Shown one piece after another: positions 35,202 to 44,344 of a stretch of 64,000 nucleotides of DNA. Source of the DNA: JAFNAG01 sp050011535 (lineage in GTDB: Bacteria > Acidobacteriota > UBA6911); contig JBEKIX010000006.1 in the NCBI GenBank assembly GCA_050011535.1, forward strand, positions 1 to 64,000, given 5' to 3'. The notes beneath the pieces were generated by a model that saw only the letters and a program-made list of their open reading frames with translations, ran no database searches and had not been told where the DNA came from. A program made the position numbers and the translations under genes. Numbering within the stretch: the first letter of the stretch is position 1; each line of letters starts with the position of its first letter.

Positions 35202-36560
35202 TCAGGATGTTCCCTGAAATGACAGGTACAAATTCAGCGTTACGACAAGGCCGGTGACAGCCCAGCCTGCGATCGAGGTCAGTTTGCGATTTGCCAACTC
35301 GCCCATGACGTCGCGCCGCTGCGAGAACAGCATGAGCGGGATGAGCGCGAAGGGAAGACCGAAACTGAGAATGACCTGGCTGATCACCAGCGTATGCGTC
35401 GGATCCAGCCCGAGTGCAATGACAATCATCGAGGGGAGGATGGTCACGAGACGTCGCACCCAGATCGGAATGTTGCGTTCGATGAAGCCTTGCATGATCA
35501 CCTGGCCCGACATGGTGCCGACGGTGGTGGATGCAAGACCCGAGGCCAGCAGCGAAACAGCAAAAACCCAGCCGGCCGCCCGTCCCAAAAGAGGCTGCAG
35601 GGTCACGTAGGCGCCCTCGAGGGAAGCCACCCGGCTGGGGCCGATTCCGTGAAAGGTGGCGGCCGCCATCACCAGCATGGCGGCGTTGACGAATCCCGCC
35701 ACACCCATTGCGATAGTGATATCTGCCATCTCGAAGGAAAGGAGATGCCGTCGCTGTCTCGGGTCGGTGACGCGAATGCGGCCTTGCGTGAGCGACGAGT
35801 GCAGAAAGATTACGTGGGGCATAATCGTCGCGCCCAGAATCCCTGTCGCCAGCAGCACACTGTCGGAACCGGAGAATCTCGGCACGAAGGCGTGATAGGC
35901 AATGGCGCTCCAATCGGGTTTGTACAAGAATGCCTCGATCACGTAGCAGAGCGCGATCACCCCCAACAGACTGCTGATTACCGCCTCAAGCGGCCGAAAT
36001 CCGCGTGCTTGTAATGCCAGAATGAGAAAAGTGACCAGAATCGTAAGTATGCCGGCGATCCAAAGCGGCATGCCGAAAAGGAGGCTGAATCCCAGCGCGG
36101 CTCCCACAAATTCGGCAAGGTCCGTCGCCATCGCCACAAATTCCATCACAATCCACATGGTCCAAACCACGGGCCGCGAGAAATGCAGGCGGCACAACTC
36201 GCCCAGATTGTGCGCTGTGGCAATCCCGAGCTTCGCGGAAAGGGATTGGACCAGGATCGCCATCAGATTGCTTGCCACCACCACCCAGAGAAGGAGATAC
36301 CCGAACTTGGCTCCCCCTTCGATGTTGGTGGCGAAATTTCCTGGATCGACGTAGGCGATGCTCGCGATGAATGCGGGCCCCAGAAACGGCCACAGTCGGG
36401 CCAGTCCGCGCCTGCGACTCTCTCCGGAGAGGACCTCTGATGCTGTAATTACCGTGACCAAGTCACGTTCGTTCAGATGAGTCCTGGTCGCCGATGGCTT
36501 CATAGGATGCGATGGGTTCTGCGGGACCTTTGGTCGCTCTGAATGCGCGACCGATCCCAT
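35202..36560 (-). CDS. mntH: Nramp divalent metal (Mn2+/Fe2+) transporter
   Basis: A 452-residue inner-membrane transporter with 11-12 hydrophobic helices. The metal-binding DPGNFATN lies in the first helix (IASIAYVDPGNFATNIEGG) and the MPH motif of helix 6 is ILGATIMPHVIFLHSSL; both are diagnostic of proton-coupled Nramp. The N-terminal 50 residues are long and polar. An in-frame ATG at 36503 gives a shorter N-terminus, and neither start has a good Shine-Dalgarno. The upstream leader holds a stable hairpin. Manganese import fits the peroxide-defence theme at the window start. Confidence 0.93.
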   Translation of the reverse strand: MGSVAHSERPKVPQNPSHPMKPSATRTHLNERDLVTVITASEVLSGESRRRGLARLWPFLGPAFIASIAYVDPGNFATNIEGGAKFGYLLLWVVVASNLMAILVQSLSAKLGIATAHNLGELCRLHFSRPVVWTMWIVMEFVAMATDLAEFVGAALGFSLLFGMPLWIAGILTILVTFLILALQARGFRPLEAVISSLLGVIALCYVIEAFLYKPDWSAIAYHAFVPRFSGSDSVLLATGILGATIMPHVIFLHSSLTQGRIRVTDPRQRRHLLSFEMADITIAMGVAGFVNAAMLVMAAATFHGIGPSRVASLEGAYVTLQPLLGRAAGWVFAVSLLASGLASTTVGTMSGQVIMQGFIERNIPIWVRRLVTILPSMIVIALGLDPTHTLVISQVILSFGLPFALIPLMLFSQRRDVMGELANRKLTSIAGWAVTGLVVTLNLYLSFQGTS

Positions 36561-36573
36561 GGGTTGAACAGGT

Positions 36574-36605
36574 GGGTCGCCGGCGCTTGAACCGGCAGAG
36601 GACCC
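36574..36605 (-). promoter_or_regulatory. Hairpin in the mntH leader
   Basis: Outer arms GGGTC/GACCC and inner arms GCCGG/CCGGC form a stem-loop ending about 13 nt before the mntH ATG at 36560. It could mask ribosome binding. I cannot match it to the known manganese (yybP-ykoY) riboswitch, so function is open. Confidence 0.4.
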
Positions 36606-36858
36606 AACGACACGTTACCATACAAAATGTGAAGTCTCCATCCAGGTAGCCGATAAAGAAACAATAAGGGACAGCCCGAACACGGCGGACGTTGCCTGTT
36701 TTCATCAATATCGTTCTCGTCTGCGATTCGGGGAACGCTCCCTTTGCTCGTGCTGGGCAATCAGTTGTCGGCTCGGGGCAGGTCTGGCAGATGTCGGCGG
36801 CCAGATTCTTCCGCGAGAGATCAAGATACTCTCTCGGAGATCAGTGGAGGCAAAAGGG

Positions 36859-38109
36859 ATGAGCACGAAAGAACAGGAAGCTGGAAACACGGGTTCGGAA
36901 AGGGGCAAGCTCGAAGACGATATCCTGAATTTTCTCGACAAAGAGATCGCGGCTTCTGCAAGGGTTGACGCAAGCGCGGACACGAATCCGGACGAAGTGG
37001 ATTTACTGGTCAACAGTCTTCTTCAGCAAACTCTTGCCGATTCGGAAGAACCGGAAAAGAGTCCGGGAATCGCTTCCAAGGCCACGCAGTCGTCATATGC
37101 CTATTTTGCGGGCGTTTCGCAAGTCGCTTCGGAAGCGCCTCCGACCAGTGAGGCGCGAGACATACGGCAGGATTCCCAGAGTGTCAACGCGGAATCCGAG
37201 ACGAACGCAGTGTCCGAGAGACATCCCGTTTTCTCGATTGCTCCGCGAGAGCCGAACTGGGCTGGAAGGGTGTGGATCATAGCCGGCGCATTTGCTTGCC
37301 TGCTTGCCGGAACGGGCATCGTCTATTTTACGGGCTTTCGGAATAACGCTCCCGCAAAGTCGGACAAGCAGCCGACAGCCGCAGCCCGCATGACTCCATC
37401 CGAGACGCAAACACAGCCGATGACCCGTGTGCTTTCAGGGGAGCCATCGGGACATGCCACATCCCAATCCGCGGTCCAGGTTGCTGCCTGGCGGGAACCT
37501 GCTGCTGAGTCGCCCGCAGCCGCCAAGAATCCGGTCTCTTCAAAGAAAGCAGAGCCGGCAACCCATCAGCCGCCGGCAAGGCCGGAGAATTCGAGTCCTG
37601 CGCCAGTGGCGGCGCCAGCTGCCGTTCCGGCCGACAGTCTACCCGCTGCGACCAAGGCTGGAGACGATGCCGCGGCTAACTCAGCGGCACGCCCAAGGGA
37701 AAACATGCCGCCTCCTCAAGTTGTTTCGACACAGCTTCCGGCGGCATCAAGCTCAGCGCAATTGGTACCCAACGTGAGTCCGAACCTGCAAGGTTTGGGC
37801 ACTCGCGACAAACTATCCATCCCAGCCGCGCCGCTGTCCAAAACCGTGGTTCCCGCGGAAGTGATCACAAGGGTAGCCCCGACCTATTCGGAGCTGGCGC
37901 GCCGGACTCGTACTACCGGAACGGTCGTCATCGACGTCCTGGTCGACGAGGGCGGGAAAGTCGCCAAGGCCACGCCGATAAGTGGTCCGGAGATTCTGCG
38001 TCAGGATGCAATCAACGCGGTTCAGCAGTGGCGCTTCAAGCCCGCCAATGTCGACGGAAACAGTGTTTCGAGTACGAGCAGGGTTACCGTCGTCTTTAAA
38101 GAACCGTGA
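36859..38109 (+). CDS. Energy transducer TonB-like protein with long cytoplasmic N-terminus
   Basis: A 416-residue protein. Residues 1-136 are acidic and hydrophilic (cytoplasmic by topology), a single transmembrane helix follows at about 137-158 (VWIIAGAFACLLAGTGIVYF), then a Pro/Ala-rich periplasmic spacer of roughly 170 residues, then a TonB C-terminal domain (RVAPTYSELARRTRTTGTVV...VQQWRFKPANVDG). Classical TonB has only a few residues before its helix, so the long cytoplasmic segment is unusual. GGAGG lies 8 nt before the ATG at 36859; a GTG at 36844 is an alternative. No exbB/exbD is near. It probably energises receptors such as the one at 30.4 kb. Confidence 0.82.
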   Translation: MSTKEQEAGNTGSERGKLEDDILNFLDKEIAASARVDASADTNPDEVDLLVNSLLQQTLADSEEPEKSPGIASKATQSSYAYFAGVSQVASEAPPTSEARDIRQDSQSVNAESETNAVSERHPVFSIAPREPNWAGRVWIIAGAFACLLAGTGIVYFTGFRNNAPAKSDKQPTAAARMTPSETQTQPMTRVLSGEPSGHATSQSAVQVAAWREPAAESPAAAKNPVSSKKAEPATHQPPARPENSSPAPVAAPAAVPADSLPAATKAGDDAAANSAARPRENMPPPQVVSTQLPAASSSAQLVPNVSPNLQGLGTRDKLSIPAAPLSKTVVPAEVITRVAPTYSELARRTRTTGTVVIDVLVDEGGKVAKATPISGPEILRQDAINAVQQWRFKPANVDGNSVSSTSRVTVVFKEP

Positions 38110-38126
38110 CAGAAAGGGCAATCACG

Positions 38127-38369
38127 ATGTTGACGGAACAACAGAAACAAAGATTTGAAATGGCGCGTCAAATGGCCAAGGACGAAATGGATCAGCTCGA
38201 TAGAGATATCAATGCCGAACTGGCGCGCGTCAAGGAACGGCTCCTGGAGCTGCAGCAGGCCAAAAAGGCTGTCAAGCAGATCCACGATGGTGCCTGTGCC
38301 CGGATGGGCATCAAGAGCGTGATCGAAATGAAGGATTTCAATCTGACGGACCTGGTGAAGCAGGCCTGA
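38127..38369 (+). CDS. Small coiled-coil protein of unknown function
   Basis: An 80-residue charged protein (MLTEQQKQRFEMARQMAKDE...) with heptad-like spacing of Leu/Ile and many Lys/Glu residues (DINAELARVKERLLELQQAK), predicted as one long helix followed by a short C-terminal part. No family is recognised. It starts 17 bp after the TonB-like gene and is likely co-transcribed; a GTG at 38106 would overlap that gene. A scaffold or partner of the TonB cytoplasmic segment is possible but unsupported. Confidence 0.65.
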   Translation: MLTEQQKQRFEMARQMAKDEMDQLDRDINAELARVKERLLELQQAKKAVKQIHDGACARMGIKSVIEMKDFNLTDLVKQA

Positions 38370-38393
38370 CCGGAATCGCGCTTGCGGCAGAAA

Positions 38394-39389
38394 CTATCCA
38401 CCCGGCAGCCGCGATGATCCCGGGCCAGCCCTGCAGGTTTCCAGCTTTTTCTCGATGGCGGCCCTTCTTTGGGCCGGCGACCATTTCTTGAGATTCGCAA
38501 ACGACTCGCGGAGAAGGTTGCAGCAGAACACGCCATCCTGTTCAATCGTATCGATCAATTGAGATCGCCGGCCGACGTCTTCATCCGCATACAAAAGATC
38601 AACGAGCGTGACAAAATTATCCTGCCAGGCGCCCTGGCTGATATAGCAGGCTCGGAGAATAAACTTCACCAGGGAGGCAAACCGATCGGCATCCTTCTGG
38701 CCGCGCTTCAGCAGATTTTTGTTGAACGAATAGTCTGCGGAGGGCAGGATGACGAGCTCTTTGGTGATAACCTCCGATCTGAGCAGACGGTCGAAGGACA
38801 GCGCCTGCAGGAACTGACCGGCGTCGAGATAGACCGCCGCTTCCTTTTCAAGCTCTGCCATATCCGAAGGCGTGAGTTCCACCGCATCCAGGTGTATCTC
38901 TCCCTGCTGCAAGGACTGGCGAAATCTCTCCATCAGGAGCTGGAATTCTTTCTCGAAAATGGTGACCATGTTTCCGATGTAGACCACAAAGGTTCGCGTC
39001 AGCCGGTTTACCAGATCCAACACCGGCTCGAGATCCGCATCGGACGCAACGGGGCGCGAGAAAGAAATGTCGAAGCCATCGATTGCCTCAAACTGGCCGA
39101 GCTCCGTAAGGGCGTCGAGCTTGGCGGTCAGTCGTTCGCTGGAAAACTCCGTGCGATCGTGGTGTTCTTCCTGAACCAATTTGGCGAAGAATGCAGGATC
39201 GTCGACCAGGAGGCCCACGATCTGCTCCTGGTCGAGCACATAGGGGATCTGACGAGCTTCCTCGATGCATCGGCGCATGAGATTGCCGATGACGAGAGCC
39301 AGTTTTTGTCGGACCATTTGTGAGGCTTGCATGGGCTCATCGGAGACAAACGGGCGTCCGGCTTTGCCTGCACGGCCGGCCCCATTCAT
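38394..39389 (-). CDS. Hypothetical protein, soluble and helical
   Basis: A 331-residue protein that I do not recognise. It is mostly polar helix-forming sequence (ALVIGNLMRRCIEEARQIPY, FVVYIGNMVTIFEKEFQLLM), with no signal peptide, membrane helix or obvious catalytic motif. An in-frame ATG at 39332 (MQASQMVRQKLALVIGNLM) is a plausible true start because the first 19 residues are Gly/Ala/Arg-rich and low in structure. It is convergent with the small coiled-coil gene (24 bp apart) and 19 bp downstream of pepD, with which it may be co-transcribed. Confidence 0.6.
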   Translation of the reverse strand: MNGAGRAGKAGRPFVSDEPMQASQMVRQKLALVIGNLMRRCIEEARQIPYVLDQEQIVGLLVDDPAFFAKLVQEEHHDRTEFSSERLTAKLDALTELGQFEAIDGFDISFSRPVASDADLEPVLDLVNRLTRTFVVYIGNMVTIFEKEFQLLMERFRQSLQQGEIHLDAVELTPSDMAELEKEAAVYLDAGQFLQALSFDRLLRSEVITKELVILPSADYSFNKNLLKRGQKDADRFASLVKFILRACYISQGAWQDNFVTLVDLLYADEDVGRRSQLIDTIEQDGVFCCNLLRESFANLKKWSPAQRRAAIEKKLETCRAGPGSSRLPGG

Positions 39390-39408
39390 CCCTGTTGCGT
39401 GAACGAAC

Positions 39409-40866
39409 TCAGTTCACGTTCTTCAGAATTGCAAGCAGATACTCCCAGAACCTCTCGACCGTGTCGATGTAGATTTTCTCATCCGGCGAATGAACTTCCT
39501 GGAGCGTCGGTCCAAAGGAAACCATGTCTATGCCGGGGAACCTCTCGCCGATTATGCCGCACTCCAGTCCGGCATGTATGGCCTTGACTGCCGGCTCCTT
39601 GCCGTAGAGGGTCTTATAGGTTGCCTGTGAGATCTTCAGGATCTCCGAATCCAAATTGGGCTTCCACCCGGGGTATCCGTCCGAATCCTCGGCTGCGGCG
39701 CCGCCCAGTTCGAAGACATTGGCTACCATCTGGCAAACCTCATCGATTTCGGAGGCGACGGAGCTGCGCTGGCTGGTCGCCACCGTGATCGATTTCTTGC
39801 CGGTCGTGACGATCGCCACATTTGTGGACGTTTGCACCAGTCCGGGAATATCCGGGCTCATCTTGATGACTCCATGAGGGAGCGCGGAGATGGTCTTGCA
39901 GAGCTTCTTCTGGATCGCGCTCCTGATGACTTTTCCTCGTCGAGCTCCCTTCAGCTGCGCGATGCTGATTTCGAGACTCGGCTCCACCGTCGCGAATTCG
40001 GCCTTGATGGTGGCATTGAATCCGGCGACCATGTCCGCGGCCTGATCCCATGCCTTCCTGGGGACGAAGAGTCTGGCTTCCGCCTCACGCGGGATGGCGT
40101 TTCGCTTGTTGCCGCCCTCCAGGCTGGAGAGACGGGCACCGAGATCGGCAAGTCCGATCAAGACGCGATTGATGATCTTGAGGGCATTCCCGCGCCCCTT
40201 GTCGATCTCGAGGCCGGAGTGGCCGCCGCGCAGCCCGGCCACCTTCAACAGCGCCGCCACGGCCTGCGACGGGGAAGAATCGAAGGCCACCGGCCACGAG
40301 GCAAGGGTGTCGCGTCCGCCGGCGCAACCAACGTAAAGCTCTCCTTCCTCTTCGGAATCAAGATTCAACAGGATCCTGCTTTTCAGGAAGTCACTGCCGA
40401 GGCTCTTGGCCCCGGTCAATCCCCGCTCTTCATCGACGGTAAAGAGGAATTCCAACGGGCCGTGCTCGAGGGATTTGTCTTCCATGATTGCCAGATTGGT
40501 GGCCACGGCGATGCCGTTATCGGCGCCCAGCGTCGTGCCGTTGGCCATGATCAGATTGTCCTTGCGCACGAGCTCGATCGGGTCCTTCGTAAAGTCGTGG
40601 ACCTGGCTCTTGTTTTTCTCGCACACCATGTCGAGATGGCCTTGCAGAACTATGGAACGGGCGCGTTCGCGGCCTGCTGACGCCGGCTTGCTCACGACCA
40701 CGTTTCCTACCTGGTCCACTCTTGCCAGGAGCCCCAGCTTCTTCGCAGTTGCGGCCACGTACTTGCTGATGGCTGTTTCGTTGCCGGACCCGCGCGGAAT
40801 GCGGGCGATCTCTTCAAAATACTTCCACACCAGTACAGGCTTCAATCCCTCCGTCGCTTTAGGCAT
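39409..40866 (-). CDS. pepD: Aminoacyl-histidine dipeptidase (M20 family)
   Basis: A 485-residue metallo-dipeptidase of the PepD/carnosinase-like group. Metal and catalytic motifs: SIVLQGHLDMVCEK (His-Asp), NGTTLGADNGIAVA (second Asp), FTVDEERGLTGA (catalytic Glu-Glu) and LDSEEEGELYVGCAGG. A dimerisation domain follows, and a C-terminal IHAGLECGIIGER supplies the last His. It cleaves Xaa-His and other dipeptides in the cytoplasm. The start follows GGAGG by 6 nt. Pairs functionally with the oligopeptide transporter encoded upstream on the same strand. Confidence 0.95.
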   Translation of the reverse strand: MPKATEGLKPVLVWKYFEEIARIPRGSGNETAISKYVAATAKKLGLLARVDQVGNVVVSKPASAGRERARSIVLQGHLDMVCEKNKSQVHDFTKDPIELVRKDNLIMANGTTLGADNGIAVATNLAIMEDKSLEHGPLEFLFTVDEERGLTGAKSLGSDFLKSRILLNLDSEEEGELYVGCAGGRDTLASWPVAFDSSPSQAVAALLKVAGLRGGHSGLEIDKGRGNALKIINRVLIGLADLGARLSSLEGGNKRNAIPREAEARLFVPRKAWDQAADMVAGFNATIKAEFATVEPSLEISIAQLKGARRGKVIRSAIQKKLCKTISALPHGVIKMSPDIPGLVQTSTNVAIVTTGKKSITVATSQRSSVASEIDEVCQMVANVFELGGAAAEDSDGYPGWKPNLDSEILKISQATYKTLYGKEPAVKAIHAGLECGIIGERFPGIDMVSFGPTLQEVHSPDEKIYIDTVERFWEYLLAILKNVN

Positions 40867-41014
40867 CCTGGCCTCCTTCATTCCGATGAAATAAATCGAT
40901 GCAAACGGCAATACGATAACGAAAACGCTGTCATGGCAACATCTTTAATCAATGATGGATCATTGTCCTTATCCGGACAACCCAGCCTCCATGCCGGCCA
41001 GATTGCCCCTTATC

Positions 41015-43072
41015 TTACATGATCGCGGTGGGCGGTGCCGGCTCATCCGGGCTGCCGGCATTGGCTAAGGGGACCTTGATCATAACGAATATCAAGGCCG
41101 CGGCCGCGATGATCATGCCGATCCAGTGTGGCGACACGAACACGGGATTCGGCGTGCCCCGATAGATGCCGGCGATCACCAGACCGCAGAGCGCCTCACC
41201 CGCAATCAGGCCGGAAGCGACCAGGATTCCCGCATTCTCGACACGTGCCTTCTGGGCGTCGTTAAAGTTGCGGCGATCGCGCAATCTGTCGGTGATCCAG
41301 CGGATGATGCCTCCGATAAAAATGGCAAATGTGGTTTCCACGGGCAGATACATGCCGACGGAAAACAACATGGGACTGCGAACCTGGACCATAATCAATG
41401 CGAAGCCCATCAAGATGCCGACCACAACGAGCGGCCAGGCCATGTTGCCGCCGACAATGCCCTGAGACAACATGGCCATCAGCCCGGCCTGCGGCGCCGC
41501 CAGTTGAGCGCTGCCGAAATGGTAGGCTCTGTCGAGCAACATCAGCACATAGAACAGAATCGGAGATGCGACGATGATGCCGAAGATGTCGCCGATCTGC
41601 ATCTTGGCCGGCGTGCCGCCGAGAATATGCCCCACTTTGAGGTCCTGCAGCATTTCTCCAGCCACCGCCGATGAAACGCAAACCACGGCAGCGACCCCAA
41701 GCACTGCGGCCACGCCTCCCGCGCCTGCGACTCCCAGGCCCACCATGAGCAGCGCCGCGACGACCAGTGTGCAGAGCGTAAGGCCGGAGACGGGATTGTT
41801 CGACGAACCAATCATCCCGACCAGATTGCCCGAAACGGCCGCGAAGAAAAATCCGAGAATCACCATGACAACCGCGGCCCCAATGGCGCCGCCGATGATC
41901 TTCGAAGCGGTTAAGTTGCCCGCTCCGGCGATAAAATAGTAATAGAGCGCGATCATCGCAATGAATACCAGCGCGACGCCCAGGAATACGGCTTTCATGT
42001 TCAGGTCACGTTCATGGCGCTCCGTCACTTCCACTTCACGGGCTGCCGCTGACTTTCTCAAATCGCTTATGGCTCGCGACATTCCCACGCCGAGCTGCTT
42101 GCGCATGCGGAAAAGCGTGTAGCAGGCGCCCACCAGCATGCCGCCCACCGCGATCGGACGCACGATCGAGAAGTACACGGCGCCCGATAAAATGCCCCAA
42201 CTGGTATTGGCGCCCGCGGGCAGCGACGCTTGCAGCTGAGGCCCCATGAGGTAGGTGAGCAATGGGACCAGCAGGCCCCAGGCGAGCACGCCGCCGGCGA
42301 AGTTCAATGCGGCGAGGCGTGGGCCGATGATGTAGCCGACACCGATATAGGCGGGGCTGATCGCAGGCGAATTGAACGTGCTCATTCCTCCCGTAGTGAC
42401 GGTCGTGACGTTCTTGATGCGGCTCGTGCGCAACAGCAGGCTCTTGCCGAGGACGCCTATGTTGATTGTGAACGTTTTCACCGGCTCGAATATATTGAAT
42501 TGCCCCAACGCGTTGATCAGCGCGCCGAATCCCATATTCGCGAAAAGGATTTTTGCCGCCTTCGAACCCTGCTGGCCTGCCTTGTGAATCTCAGATGCCG
42601 CGACCGATTCGGGGAAGGGGAGTTCGGTATCCTCGACCATGACACGCCGCAAGAGTGTGACGAAAAGAATACCCAGGAGGCCGCCGATTATCATGAGCGA
42701 TACAGACGGCCAGAATTTTCCGTCTAGTCCCGGCCAAAGACCCGCGAGCACAAAGCCCGGAATGGTAAAGGCTGCGCCCGCGGCGACGGACTCGCCGATT
42801 GAGCCAATGGTTCGCGCCATGTTTTCTTCAAGCAGCGATCCCTTCATCAAACGCAGCAGCGACATGCCGATCACCGCTGCAGGGTAGGTCGCCGCAATGG
42901 TCATCCCTGCCCTCAATCCAAGATAGGCGTTGGCGGCGCCCAGGATGCCGGTCATGATGAGCCCGAGAATGATTGCCCGGAGGCTGAACTCACTCATCTT
43001 CAAACTGGCGGGAACGTACGGCTTGAATTTCGACTTCGAATCTTTCGCGGATAAATTGGTCTGTGTGCTCAT
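41015..43072 (-). CDS. Oligopeptide transporter, OPT family
   Basis: A 685-residue inner-membrane protein with about 14-16 hydrophobic segments. It begins in the cytoplasm and shows the OPT-type blocks EFSLRAIILGLIMTGILGAANAYLG-like (GLIMTGILGAANAYLGLRAG), PFPESVAASEIHKAGQQGSK and NNPVSGLTLCTLVVAALLM. Bacterial OPT proteins import peptides or metal chelates by proton symport. It lies 148 bp upstream of pepD, so uptake and cleavage of peptides are neighbours. A foldback repeat lies upstream of its start. Confidence 0.92.
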   Translation of the reverse strand: MSTQTNLSAKDSKSKFKPYVPASLKMSEFSLRAIILGLIMTGILGAANAYLGLRAGMTIAATYPAAVIGMSLLRLMKGSLLEENMARTIGSIGESVAAGAAFTIPGFVLAGLWPGLDGKFWPSVSLMIIGGLLGILFVTLLRRVMVEDTELPFPESVAASEIHKAGQQGSKAAKILFANMGFGALINALGQFNIFEPVKTFTINIGVLGKSLLLRTSRIKNVTTVTTGGMSTFNSPAISPAYIGVGYIIGPRLAALNFAGGVLAWGLLVPLLTYLMGPQLQASLPAGANTSWGILSGAVYFSIVRPIAVGGMLVGACYTLFRMRKQLGVGMSRAISDLRKSAAAREVEVTERHERDLNMKAVFLGVALVFIAMIALYYYFIAGAGNLTASKIIGGAIGAAVVMVILGFFFAAVSGNLVGMIGSSNNPVSGLTLCTLVVAALLMVGLGVAGAGGVAAVLGVAAVVCVSSAVAGEMLQDLKVGHILGGTPAKMQIGDIFGIIVASPILFYVLMLLDRAYHFGSAQLAAPQAGLMAMLSQGIVGGNMAWPLVVVGILMGFALIMVQVRSPMLFSVGMYLPVETTFAIFIGGIIRWITDRLRDRRNFNDAQKARVENAGILVASGLIAGEALCGLVIAGIYRGTPNPVFVSPHWIGMIIAAAALIFVMIKVPLANAGSPDEPAPPTAIM

Positions 43073-43124
43073 GAAGGAATCCTCCGGATAAGGTGACGGC
43101 CACGGCCTATTCCGCTTAAAGCCT

Positions 43125-43360
43125 GTAACTTAGCACACGAATCTTGCGAATTGAAAGAAGTATCCGGCGCCGGCCGTGCACCGGAGGCGAGCTGAGATAG
43201 TAGCTGGGGGCAAGCCGCGCAGCGGCGGCGCGGAGTGCCGGCCTTTTCAGGGCCGCGGAAGCCGGCGCCTTTTCGAGATTCATAGAGTCTTTGAGCCTTC
43301 GAGGTTTGTCTGGCCTCTCGAGCATGCGATCCCAATCTCAGACAAATGCTAAACAGTTAC
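43125..43360. repeat. Foldback repeat element, copy D (with GC-rich centre)
   Basis: The right end is GCTAAACAGTTAC (43348-43360); the left end GTAACTTAGC is a shortened version. The centre contains a large GC-rich palindrome (CCGGCGCCGGCC near 43165 and CCGGCGCC near 43262). The right arm has TTTGAGCCTTCGAGG. It separates the OPT gene from truA, and the truA stop codon TAA lies inside the terminal repeat. Confidence 0.75.
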
Positions 43361-44196
43361 GCCCGTTTGCCACTGCCATTGGGCGCATCCTCGTAGCGCA
43401 GCCCTGCGAGCCCTGACTGAGGGAGGTTCAGCACCGGCTCGAGGTGGTGGAGCCGGGGTTCGCCTTCGTAGTAGACGCGCTCCAGAAAAAGCCCCGATGC
43501 CGGTGCTGCCAGCTTCGCGGGCTCTTCGGACTTGGTCCACAGAAAACCGGAGACTTGTGCGAGCGAGATCTTTCCACTTCCGGCTTCCACGATTACTCCC
43601 ACGATGCGGCGCACCATTTTCCAGAGGAAATGTGATCCCTCGATTCGGATCAGGATCAGGTCGCCAGCCTCGCCGATCTGAACGCGCTCCATCAGCACAA
43701 GCGTGGACTTTTCTTCAGGCTCGTCCGCGGAAAATGACTGGCAGTCCTTCATGCCCACGAAGAGCGCCGCCGCTTTGCGCATCTTTTCCAAATCGAGATC
43801 GTCCTTCACCCACCAGGTCAGCTTCTTGCCGAAGGCCGTCCTTCTTCGACTGATCTGATAGAGGTAGCTGCGGGCGACGGCTTGATGGCGGGCGTGGAAG
43901 CGGGGGTGGGAGCGTTCCACCGAAAGCAGGTAAATGTCTGATGGAAGATGATCGTTTATCTTCCTGCGTAAGAATTCCGGATCAGGCGACGCCTTCAGGT
44001 CGAGGTGTGCCACCTGGCGAAGTGCATGGACGCCGGCATCGGTTCTGCCTGCGCCGTATAGCTCGATTCGGTTCTCTCCGGAGGCCTTGCCTACCGCTGC
44101 CAGGATCTCGCCCTGAACGGTGCGTGCATTCTTCTGAATCTGCCAGCCGCCGTAACGCGTACCTTGGTACTCGATGGCGAGTTTGAATCTTGGCAT
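43357..44196 (-). CDS. truA: tRNA pseudouridine(38-40) synthase
   Basis: A 279-residue enzyme that isomerises U38-U40 in the tRNA anticodon arm. It begins MPRFKLAIEYQGTRYGGWQI, has the catalytic Asp in YGAGRTDAGVHALRQ, and FLWKMVRRIVGVIVEAGSGK in the C-terminal half. ATG at 44196 gives the family N-terminus; the ATG six codons upstream is less likely. The final codon is GCG followed by TAA, and that TAA belongs to the GTAACTGTTTAGC end of the neighbouring foldback repeat, so the C-terminus may have been reset by insertion. Confidence 0.95.
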   Translation of the reverse strand: MPRFKLAIEYQGTRYGGWQIQKNARTVQGEILAAVGKASGENRIELYGAGRTDAGVHALRQVAHLDLKASPDPEFLRRKINDHLPSDIYLLSVERSHPRFHARHQAVARSYLYQISRRRTAFGKKLTWWVKDDLDLEKMRKAAALFVGMKDCQSFSADEPEEKSTLVLMERVQIGEAGDLILIRIEGSHFLWKMVRRIVGVIVEAGSGKISLAQVSGFLWTKSEEPAKLAAPASGLFLERVYYEGEPRLHHLEPVLNLPQSGLAGLRYEDAPNGSGKRA

Positions 44197-44344
44197 AATA
44201 GATATCGTCGTCAAAATGCCTTACAGCGAATTGTGGTCTCGGAACGGCGTGGAAATCAAAGAAAAACGTCTTCTGAACTTCTGGGCCCGCTTCGTCGTAT
44301 TGTAAGGCAGAGTCCAACAGGCAGTTTCGCTGAGTGGAGGACCA

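Noticed and set aside
36574..36605. Manganese (yybP-ykoY) riboswitch before mntH
   Set aside because: The hairpin is real, but I do not see the conserved internal-loop sequences of that class.
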